This document shows positions 26,318 through 37,635 of a DNA stretch of 64,000 nucleotides, in pieces (position 1 is the stretch's first letter; each line of letters starts with the position of its first letter). The DNA lies in contig OX336359.1 of assembly GCA_946902875.1 (NCBI GenBank), positions 2,604,001 to 2,668,000 on the forward strand, in the 5' to 3' direction. The stretch is from Nematopogon swammerdamellus (taxonomy: Eukaryota > Arthropoda > Insecta > Lepidoptera > Adelidae). The notes beneath the pieces were generated by a model, which was not told where the DNA came from, did not search any database, and saw only the letters and a list, made by a program, of their open reading frames with translations. A program made the translations under genes and the position numbers.

Positions 26318-27557
26318 TTAACCAGGTTTTACTGAAAACTGCTTTTTGAAAATATCGCATTTGTCTGGTCGTTTACCTGTATGAGTTAACATGTGTTTAT
26401 TTAAATTTGATTTATTTGAAAAATGCCTTTTGCAAATATCGCATTTCTGTGGTCGTTCACCGGTGTGAGTAAACATGTGCTTGTTTAAATTGGATTTTTG
26501 TGAAAACCTCCTTTTGCAAATGTCGCATTTGTGTGGTCGCTCACCTGTATGAGTTAACATATGTATTTTTAAATCGTATTTTACTGAAAACAGCTTTTTG
26601 CAAATATCGCATTTGTCTGGTCTTTTACCTGTATGAGTTAACATAATATGTTTATTTAAATTTGATTTATTTGAAAAATGCTTTTTGCAAATATCGCATT
26701 TCTGTGGTCGTTCACCGGTGTGAATAAACATGTGCTGGTTTAAATTAGATTTTTGTGAAAACCCTCTTTTGCAAATGTCGCATTTGTGTGGTCGCTCACC
26801 TGTATGAGTTAACATATGTCTTTTTAAATGATATTTTACTGAAAACTCCTTTTTGCAAATATCGCATTTGTCTGGTCGTTTACCTGTATGAGTTAACATA
26901 TGTTTATTTAAATTGGATTTTTGTGAAAACCCCCTTTTGCAAATGTCGCATTTGTGTGGTCGTTCACCAGTGTGAGCTAACATGTGTTTGATTAAATAGT
27001 ATTTTTGTGAAAACCCCCTTTTGCAAATGTCGCATTTGTATGGTCTTTCATCGGTGTGAGTAAACATGTGCCTGTTTAAATGAGATTTTAGTGAAAATCT
27101 CCTTTTACAAATATCGCATTTGTGTGGTCGTTCACCGGTGTGAGTTAACATGTGGCTGATTAAACTGGATTTTTGTGAAACTGTTTTTTTGCAAATATGG
27201 CATTTGTGTGGTCTCTTACCGGTGTGAGTTAAAATGTGGCTATTTAAAGAATATTTATGTGAAAATCCCCTTTTGCAAATATCGAATTTGTGTGGGTTTT
27301 CACCTGTATGAGTTAACATAATATTATGTCTAATTAAACTAGATTTGTTTGGAAACGGCTTTTTGAAAATATCGCATTTGTACGGTCGTTCACCTTTGTA
27401 AGTTATCAAGTGCCGTTGTAAGTGCGTCTTACTTGCAAAACTTTTGTTACAAAAGTCACACATACATTGAACTCTGCTCGGACTTCGCACAGCATCACTG
27501 TTGTCGTGTGTGAGCGCTGCATTAGGTTCATCCTTGATGAGTTGATCAGGTTCGATT
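26318..27557 (-). CDS. Zinc-finger gene copy 1, finger-array exon
   Basis: The acceptor is 'ataatatttacag|A' at 27557. After 22 linker residues and a start-like VRSPSRVQ, C2H2 units repeat every 28 residues (84 bp) with TGERPHK/TGKRPDK linkers. The stop at 26318-26320 follows FSVKPG. The plus-strand frames over this region are antisense shadows. Confidence 0.85.
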
Positions 27558-30500
27558 CTGTAAATATTATAACAAAATTAAATGTGTATGGAAAACGCGC
27601 AGATTTTTTTTTTATAATATTTATATATTTTTATAATATATTAGAACAAACATGTGGTAAAAAGTAAATCGCATTCTTATAGATCACATCTCTATGAGCC
27701 CGGACAGTAGTAAACGCTGTATCGGGGTCTTCCTGGATCTTGCGAAAGCCTTCGATACAGTATCACTCACTATTTTACTAATGAAGATGGAAAGACTTTT
27801 CGGTATTAGGGGGCTACCATTGCAATGGTTTACCTCTTACTTGACAAACAGGTCCCAACGAGTACGAATTGGAGAAGTAAACAGTGATGAGGGCAGTGTT
27901 GTCTTTGGGGTTCCACAAGGGAGTGTCCTAGGACCTCTGCTATTTATAATTGTTGAGATACGATAATGAACATACATAGAATATTGTATGCTGAAATATA
28001 GTTTACATCTCACGAACGAAACTTCAAGAATAACAACCTCACTTCTCTTGCTTCAAGGATTCCGCTGTGAACGGACCGACATGTGCTTTTCTAATAATTA
28101 AATACCTAGTTTACAACAAATTAAGCACGTTTTATTCAAGAACCCCATCAGGTTATGAGCCCAGACGCGCGATGTGCAAGATGGAATCAAATAAGCACGG
28201 GATCGTCGCAGAAGGCATCAAACTGTGAGGAGAAGAAAATTGGTCGACGTGGAAATTTCAAGTAAAAATTTTTCTTCGCGCTAAACATTTGAAATCTTAC
28301 CTTACTGCCACTACAGTACCAGCCGACGACAAAGCTAAAGAATGCGATGCGAAAACTCAAGCTATCCTCGTCTCAAGAATGGAGGAAAACGTAATTTCCC
28401 ACATCCTCACGTGCGCGACCGCCAACGCTATGTGGTCGAAGTTGCTGAGTGTGTTTGAACAAGAGTCCCACGTCAGTCTACACCTGCTGCATCAACAGTT
28501 CTACAACACGTCATACAACGGAAATGTGTTTGATTTTCTATCGAAAATTTAAGACGTAACCTGCAAATTAGCATCAAGAGGAGAACATGTATCAGAGAAA
28601 AAGAAGATTACTAAAATCTTGATGAGTCTTCCAAGTGAATATCGTCACTTCGTTTCTGCATCGGAATCGGTACCAGAACATTCACAAACGATGAACGAGC
28701 TCAGCGCCCGGCTGTACATAGAGGTGGCGCGGCTGAAGTCGACAAACAACATGGAAGCATTGGCAGCTCGTTCGAGCAAACCGTGGAAGAGCAGCAACGT
28801 GAAGTGTTTCAAGTGTGGCGTCGTCGGGCATATCGCAAGAAACTGCGCCAAGAAGTGCGAGTACTGCAAGAAGGCTGGTCACACAACGGCGAGCTGCTAG
28901 ACCCGCCCGAAGCAAGAAGACGGACAGCGGGACAACAGCGCTCTGGTCAGTGCAGTGGAGGTTGAAGACGCTACGATGACGGAGTCTGCTACGTCAGAAT
29001 GGCTGCTCGACTCGGCCGCCAGCGAGCATATGTGTAACGATCACTCCATGTTTTGTGAGGTTAGTGAGAATAATACAAAGCGTAAAGTGGGAATAGGAGA
29101 TGGATCTACTTTGGATGTTTTAGGTATGGGGAAAACTCCCGTAGAAGCATGGAATGGCAAGTCCTGGGGAAAAGTGTCCCTTAATAATGTATTGTATGTA
29201 CCTGCACTTAAAATGAATCTGTTTTCAGTTGGCACCTGCTTAGACAAAGGGTTTGAAATGAAAACGGCAAAAGGTACTCTGAAATCTACGATGTGAACGG
29301 AACCATCCGTGCGATCGCCGAAAGGTATAACAAAATGTATAAATTATTCTTCAAAAAGGTCACAGTGGAGTATGCGAACGTTGCAGATCTATATGAATGG
29401 CACTAGAGATTCGCTCATCAAAATTTATGTCACGTAAAGAAATACTTAGATAAGATAGATAAGATAACATAAAGTATACTTTAAAAAGGACATTTTGTTT
29501 TTTTTTTCTTTCTTCGTGTTCTATCTGCAAGCAGCCACCATAGTGGCCTTTATCAGATGTCTGGTATGTTTCATGTCCGAGGGATGCTGCACACTCATTA
29601 GCATGCAACATCATAATCATTTCATCACTTTATGTAGCAATGATTGGTTTTATGCGTTTCAACCGCGAAACCTGATTTGCAGTTTCCAACAAATCCAATG
29701 CCAGGCAGTTGACATGACTCTGGAGACCACTTTTATATGATATTGCTCTGTATATGATAGTGCCGCCTTTTATATGATAGTGCTATGTAGGTATGATAGT
29801 GCCGCCTTTTATATGATATTGCTATGTAGGTATGGACTTTTTATGGATGAATCCTGTCCAGTGTTTGTTAAATTTAATGTGATTTATTGGTAATAATGGC
29901 AAACTCTAGTGCGAAATCCATAATAGAAGATCTTTTGGAAAAACCGTTCTCAACGAGGACATTTTCTGAAAAACTTTTAATAGTTAAAAACGATCGCCCT
30001 TGCCCAAGTTTGTAAAGTCCGTACACAGAGACAGCAAAAGGGGATATATACGAATTCAAAAATTCAAATTCAAATTAAAAAATATTTTATTCAAAAAACA
30101 TAAGACGAAAAAAAAGGTATAAATGTAAAATATAAAATAAGGTAATAAAATAAAATAAAAATAAATTATACAGCTTAAAGACTAACTTATGTTTAGTGAA
30201 TGGGTATCAGGCACAGTTTACGGCCCGTATACATAGAGCGTGCTCAAATCGCTTCTTACGCTCAGCTCAGTCAAGTCGTTCTCAAATCTTACTCGGCCGA
30301 GCGCACTCAATCGTATTCATAGTTAAATCTCGTCAACGTCTCCGCCGAGACTACTCAAGAAAATCCTGAGTAAATCTCAAGTCAACTTTTTTTTTTTTTG
30401 CTGTGGACGCTAAGGATATAACCATAATATTACGCGATTACTGCGTAGTGCAGCCGTTTCTTTTTGTTGGTGGTTCGCCGTCGTTTGTAACATAGAAAAA

Positions 30501-31917
30501 ATTGAGTTGCCATAATATGAAATTACCCCAAAATATTTGATTTCTGAACCTATAAACAGTAAATTATTTGAAGTAATATTTTTTTAGAAGTAATATTTAA
30601 TTAATTGAGATAAAGTAGGTATAACATCATACCTACCCCTATTTGAAATCAACAAATAATGACGAGCAATGTTAGATCATTCAAAAACTATGCGTATATA
30701 TTTAACTTTGTTTTTGTGTGAACAGAAACACATTCTGAAGACAAACAGAAGAATAGCCCCAGTGCATCTCTCCCCGTGTATGTCGTAAAAGGCGACTAAG
30801 GGGTATGACTCCCTTCTTATATTACTAGGTGGTAGGGTTTAACCCGCCCGGGTTGATACCACCGCACTGAATGAAAGGTCGGTCGAAACGGCTATGTAAA
30901 TAGTTTGTGTTTCCGTCCAGTTCAGTGTAGCCGGCACGACCGAAGGGAAGCACTGACGTGGCACCAAGTTCACCCGGTGTTATGGGCTGACATCACGGAT
31001 GTTGTAGGTGATGTAGCCAACCGTGTCAGTTTCCATAAAAAAAAAAAAAAAAAACAATTAACTGATCCTTTTAAGTAGGTACTTAGGCGATAGCAAAATA
31101 TCTGAATTTTTTTCGACAGTTGCGAGGCGATAAAATAATATATAAAAGGCGGTTGAAGGTCGAAAAATTACTATAAAAATGAATGCAGGAAAGGTTGTAA
31201 AACAGATGGTCAGACCGGCAGCACAGCTATCCTTTAATCCTTATTTAGTTACTATTCTTTTGTTTTTTTTTTTTACCAAAAATAAGTATATTACAATGAA
31301 TTTCTCCTCTTTGTCTTGACTTTATGGCTCAAATCTACGAAATCTAGCGAACGGCCATAAACAAATGAACTCATCGTTACCGGTAAGATTAGCCATATGA
31401 TGTGATATTTGCCTTTATGTCTACTACTGTAAAGTTCAATTTAGCATAATACAAAATAGTCCCCTGCAAATGAAAAATACCACAGAGAAAAAACCGGCCA
31501 AGTGCGAGTCGAACTCGCGCACCGAGGGTTCCGTATCGCCATGTCATAGTTAGCGTCAGTCACGCCATCTATGGCGTGTTATGAAATGCTTCATATTAGT
31601 TAAATGTCATGATTAGTTAAACTGCTTCACACTCTATTCGGCAGATGGCGCGCGCGCATACACTTTTTGGTTTCTTTTATGGGAACCCCATGGATTTTTG
31701 ACTTTTTCTTATTTTTATTATTTGTTGTTATATCGGCCATAATAACGCATATTCTGTGAATATTTCAACGGGCTACCTATTACGGTTCAAGAGATACAGC
31801 CCTCGGACAGACAGACGGACGGACGGACGGACGGACGGACGGACGGACGGACGGACGGACGGACGGACGGACGGACGGACGGACGGACGGGCGGGCGGGC
31901 GGGCTACAGACAGACAT

Positions 31918-31948
<31 letters not shown>

Positions 31949-34900
31949 TACGGCGTAGGCTTAGTAATAGGGTCCCGTACCGGATATGGAACCCTAAAAA
32001 TGATACTATATTAATTTATGGCCTTCGACTGGATTTGGAAGATTCCTACAAATAATAGTCAATATAATAGTCAACAATTTATTGCACGGTACCTAGGTAG
32101 TTTTCTATGCACCTTTATATCTACAGAACATAAATCAATAGGTGCATTACAAAAAATAATATTCTTCTCCGATTTCGTGCACTTCCGATCTCATTGCTCA
32201 GCTCACATGAATAAGACAGTGATGCTATACTATGCAAATTTTATGTAATTTTAATTGAAAAGAAACCCCGATACAAACAAACCGACAGCCTGCGTTCCAT
32301 TTTTAAATCATTCGCATTGATTAATAATGCAAATGATGCGAACTTGGAACGCCAAGACTGTCTCGAGCCGTAGGATTTTGCTAAGTCGTGATATTTCGAG
32401 ACTTGGGTTCGTCTCGGCTCAGCCGAGATTATTGTGAGTAAAAGTTGTGAGTCTAGTCTCAAGCATTGTCTATGAATGCCAAATGACGACTTGAGACCGA
32501 GTTTTTGCCGAGCTAAGACTGAGAACTCTTTATGTATACGGGCCTACGTCTTCCCATAACCGGGAAGACACTGATTTTAAGCCTGACCCCTTAAGATAAA
32601 TATACATTAATATTAATTGCGAACTGCATAGGTACTTACAGCTAAAACGAAAACAAAATATTTACATAAACAAAATAAACAAAACATATTATAACTACAG
32701 ACAAAACTTACCTATTATACATTATCAACTATCATCACTAACTCTTATAACAAAATTAAACTAAACTATACAGACTAAACTGAACAGACTAAATTAACCA
32801 AAATTAAACAATTATTTAACTAATGCAAATGTACAAGGAACCCAAGAGAAGCTATAGCTGTCTCTGTTCAGACAGCAGGAACTGTTTGTACGCTCGTTTG
32901 AAGTTATTTTTATAGATTATGTCCTTTATAGGAGGAGGTATGTTATTCCAGCACTTTGATGCCGCATACTTGAATGACCCTTCAAATGCAGCACCATGGT
33001 GCTTTGGAATAATGAGCATCTTACCAACGCCTCGAGTCTTGTGCGTGTGTGTAGAACCTGCCCACTCTAACTTGCTGAATAGAATCTCTGGAGTTTGTGT
33101 ATATATTATTCTATGTGTTTAAGCTGCAAAATGTAGCATCCTACGGTTGCTCATGTTCAAAATATTGAGGGAGTTTAAGTGTGGTGTGATGCGTTCTCTC
33201 CTACCTATGGGTCGGCAGAACCGCATGCAGGCATTCTGGACGCGTTGAATTTTCTTCTGAGTTTGTTTTAATAAACAGGGTCCATATACAGTGTCACAAT
33301 AGTCAAAATGTGAGAGTACCAGTGCGTCAGTGAGTATATGTCTAACCTCGTGAGCTAGGTGTTCACGTACCCTATACAACGTTTTTAGTTTGTAAAATGA
33401 CAGCTGGACCCTTTTATTTATGTGCTCTTCAAATTTCAAATTGGAATCCATGTGTACACCGAGATTGCGTGTGCAATGAACGATGGGAATAATTATGTTA
33501 TTAATTTTAACTTGTGGTTTTAGATTCACAACTTTAGCAACCTGTTTCTTGTTGCCGACAACCATAAGTACTGTTTTAGTAGGGTTGAGTGCTAGACCGT
33601 TTTTAATGGACCACATCCATACGCGATCCAAGTCTTCATTTATCTGAGATACTGCGGTATTGACTTAGTCAAGATGGAAAGACAGAATCAATTGAGTGTC
33701 ATCAGCATACATTTGACAAAGCATAAACTTGAGCACCGTCCATAGGTCAGCAGTGTGGATGGAGTACAGAAGAGGCGATAGTATAGATCCTTGTGGACAG
33801 CCCTGATTGACAGGTACGGTGTCAGAATAGGTGTATGCACGAGCTGAATTTTGACGCCTAGTCGGTTGAAATCTTTCGGATGAGAAACTTTTAAACAGAT
33901 CAACAGCATCGTCTGATAGGCCATAATATTTTAGTTTAGACAGAAGAAGGGGTATATCCAGACAGTCAAATGCTCGAGAATAATCAAGTAGAACCAGTAT
34001 GGAAACCTTGCCGTCGTCAGATGCTGCCAGTAGTTCATCAGTAACATGCGACAATGCAGTACTAGTACTGTAGCCCTTGCGGAATCCGGCTTGGATCCGC
34101 GGAATTATGTCATGCTTTTCAATGTGGGGACAATAACTGGTCCAGCATAACTCTCTCCAATAATTTTGAGCAGACGAAGTTTAAACGACAATCAATACAC
34201 TCTATATACGTGGATGGATAACTGCCTCGTCGTGCCAGAGGAGACGTCGCTCTTGTCGGCCGCAACTCTGCCCTGACACAACCAGTAAGTACCTATCTAC
34301 AGACAAATAAATCGTAAGTGAGCAAAATAAATCTTTTAAACTAAATATCATAAACTATATTGAAATTGTCTTTCAGTTTTTGAACTCATTGTGGTAGAAA
34401 TAAATTAACGCGTACATAAGTTATGAAATTATGAAAAAAAAATCCTTAGCCAGAGCCAACCCAATACTTACCACCAGGAGTCGCCACTGAAAATGAAGTG
34501 CTACTTCGAGCGCTTACATACAAGTCATATTTTACAATATAGTAAATTTAAACCCACAAAATGTGGATATATTTGTTGCAAACGCCAGCCACCACTAACA
34601 TTATGCGCCAAGAATTTATGTCGACATTGGACGAAATGCTTGCGTCAAACCTGGATGCTGCTGAACCCTGCTATAAGTCCATGAACGCCTTCGAGGACTT
34701 GTACGCCGAAATACAATTTAAATACGATCAAATAATTTCGTCGGGACAAAACACGCAAACTCATGAGGTGGATGGCAAACTATTATTCGCACAGGCACCA
34801 AAATTACCACGGTTAGAGTTGTGTTCGTTCCATGGAGACATACATAATTGGCCTATATTTTTCGAGACTTTCAGAACAGTCATTCACGAAAACAGCAGAT

Positions 34901-37598
34901 GGTGAAAAAATCCAATATTCGGTTGGTAGATAGTTGTGTTCGTTCCATGGAGACATACATAATTGGCCTATATTTTTCGAGACTTTCAGAACAGTCATTC
35001 ACGAAAACAACAGATGGTGAAAAAATCCAATATTCGGTTGGTAGATTGACAGGTTTAGATATATTTAGGTAGATTTAGGCAGCGGGTGTCCGAATGGTTT
35101 GGGCATCGGCTTATCATGCGAGAGGTCCGCGGTTCAAATCCGATCGGCGTGTACTAATGAGTTTTTTCTGATGCAAAAATTTACGTGCATTCCTACACCT
35201 GCTGCTTCACCGTGCGGAACCGGTGTAAAACTGTAGAGCCCCCCTCCCTCCCTTGCCTCTTACTTCTCTCGTTCACATCATAGGTCACTTCATTTTGAAT
35301 CTAGTAACGATTCATCGTCCTCGCATACCAATTATTATTATAGTAGGTATCGACCACCCGGCATCGCTGATGCCGCGACCGCCGCCCCCGCACCCGCTTT
35401 CATCCTCTCACCCGCACCGCTCCGCTTGTCTCCGCTGCTACCTCTCCGTAAGGCTGTAGGACGCGCAAAAGGCCCACAATGGAGTGGGCTTAAGCGCAGA
35501 GAACGAGTCCGAACAACGATAACGATATGTGTCTTGTCTATAATCTTAATCATGTAAGCCCGAAAATGCCTCAATGATTTTACATGCCGTTTTCCCGAAG
35601 AAAATCTTTGTAAGCATAGGTATGAAATATATTTGGGAAGCTATAAGGTCAAACTACTAAGATACTCATATCTTAGAAATTATATTTCAAGTTACATGTC
35701 AGCCTCGATAGCTCAGTGATGCAGACAGTCAACTGTCGCTATTGAATGTTAAGCAACGCTGGGTGCGGTCAGTACTTGGATGGGTGACCGCTGACCGTTG
35801 GAGGCTGACCGAGGTTCGGATTCCTCGTAAAACTGTAGGTCCCTTCCCTCCTAATCTTACTTGGTGGTAGGGTTTAACCCGCCCGGGTTGGTACCACCGC
35901 ACTGAATGAAACGTCGGTCGAAACGGCTATGTAAATAGTTTGTGTTTTCCGACCAGTTCAGTGTAGCCGGCACGATCAAAGTGGGAAGCACTGACATGGC
36001 ATCTAGATCACCCGGTGTTATGGGCTGACATCACGGACGTTGTAGGTGATGTAGCCAAACGTGTCAGTTTCCATAAAAAAAAAAAGTGCATGAGGGAGAC
36101 CCACCGTGATGCATCGCCGGCGGGCTCGGGCTTGCAGGGCATGTACTGCAGGTCCGACGGCTGCAGCACCTCGGGCCCGATTTCCACCTCCAGCTTGACC
36201 GTGTAGACGCCATCCTGCACATCCGCACCGCACACTCAGTACTCTACACACCGCACCGAGTGCACGCCTGCTTCCTCACTCCCAAATTCATAAGCGCTTT
36301 CCAATCAGGGGACGCAGCGGCTCCTACGGGAACGATGCGGCGGACGAGCTGGCTAAGCGGGGCTCCAGCTGAGTGCAGAAGGCCCAGAACCGTGTGCACC
36401 CCTACCAATCATCCAGTTTAAATACTGGCTATATCAACTAACAAAATATAAACATGACAATCTTTGGGCCAACACCAGAGACTGCAGGTAATCCCGGGAA
36501 GCCATTCCCAAACTGGACCTGCGACTCAGGAAGCGCCTGCTAAAGTTCCACAGGGGTCATCTCCGTATGGCGGTAGGACTTCTTACGGGTCACCCACTAA
36601 ACAAGCACTTGTTTATAATAGGTGTAATGTGTGGAAGCGACCGAGAAGAGTGCTCCACTTCATGAAAGAGCTCGGGTGGCTGGAGTAGCACTACCCGAGT
36701 GCCAACGTACAACGGACCGTCTTGAGGTCTCAGTGCGGAGAATGGCCCACCCGCCTGCCCAAGAGGCTGGGCAGCAAACAACAACAACAACAAGCGCTTT
36801 CCAGTCGTGGGCGGGAGCTGCCGTCGGAGCATGCAATTATAGATTGAACTGCCGGGGGGGATTGGTATAGCGGGGGTTAGATCGAATATTGCTGGTATGC
36901 TTATTGTGTAGGCCGAGTTGAAAGATGAATTATAGTGAAAGAATGGTTTGCCGGAAATGCGTAGTTTCTGAGAAGAAAAAAAATTCCCATAAGTACAAAA
37001 TTAATTTTTCATACAAAATGAATTATTTTAAGGCACCAAAACATTGGTTTTGCATATAAATGTATGTAAAAACAAGGGCAGTGGTATGGGTGAATATTTT
37101 GGTGGTTTAAAAAAAAATTTACTCTAACCTATGTACTTGTACCGTGTGGGGTCGGTACTTAAAAAGAATAGCCCCACTGCATCTCTCCCCGTCGCATGTC
37201 GTAAAAGTCGACTAAGGGATAAGAAAATTCGTCAGCCTCGGTAGCTCAGTGGCGCGGTTGGTTAGTCAACTGTTATTAAGCAACGCTGAGCGCGATCAGT
37301 GTTTGGATGGGTGACCGCTCGACCGTTGGAGGCTGACCGTGGTTCGGATTCCAAGTAAAACTGTAGGTCCCTTCCCTTCTTACCTTACTAGGTGGTAGGG
37401 TTTATCCCGGCCGGGTTGGTACCACCGCACTGAACGAAACGTCGGTCGAAACGGCTATGTAAATAGTTCGTGTTTTCCGTCCAGTTTAGTGTAGCCGACA
37501 TGAAATGTAGGGAAGCACTGACATGGCACCTAGTTCACCCTGTGTTATGGGCTGACATCACGGATGTTGTAGGTGATGTGGCCAACCGTGTCAGGTTC

Positions 37599-37635
<37 letters not shown>

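Larger units (their letters stand above)
30222..32544. mobile_element. DNA transposon with GGCCCGTATACAT ends (PIF/Harbinger-like?)
   Basis: Inverted termini GGCCCGTATACATA with TAC on both sides (30219-30221, 32545-32547). Joining the flanks restores the LINE 3' UTR, which confirms the borders. The subterminal 150 bp on both sides are related (ctcag/gagact motifs). A 3 bp duplication fits PIF/Harbinger or CACTA. No transposase frame was found. Two later repeats are nested inside. Confidence 0.8.
30050..34175 (-). mobile_element. CR1/Jockey-like LINE with a nested DNA transposon in its 3' UTR
   Basis: On the minus strand, RT motifs read IQAGFRKGYSTSTAL, ILVLLDYSRAFDCLD, NQGCPQGSILSPLLYSI and QMYADDTQLIL (34175-33665). 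After a break, LALNPTKTVLMVV, LGVHMDSNLKFEEHI and YCDTVYGPCLLKQTQKK follow (33631-33119). Past an in-frame stop, GVGKMLIIPKHHGAAFEGSF and KYAASKCWNNIPPPIKD reach 32830. The 3' UTR continues to an 'aatttgaatttgaatttttg' tail at about 30055. It is interrupted at 32545/30218 by the element 30222-32544. The copy has several stops and frameshifts. Confidence 0.85.

Noticed and set aside
26755..26991. Plus-strand cysteine-rich frame
   Set aside because: Antisense shadow of the zinc-finger array; the same occurs at 54638-54829.
31756..32055. Plus-strand frame with Arg-Thr-Asp-Gly repeats
   Set aside because: Translation of the (GGAC)n microsatellite inside a dispersed repeat.
35253..35574. Pro-rich and Ser-rich frames on both strands
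   Set aside because: They lie in the duplicated C/G-rich block; the copy at 60256-60537 has a different frame structure and no splice logic.
36008..36235. Minus-strand frame of 75 codons read as one ORF
   Set aside because: It runs from the short linker exon into a SINE; paralogue comparison and the donor at 36104 show that the coding part ends at 36105.
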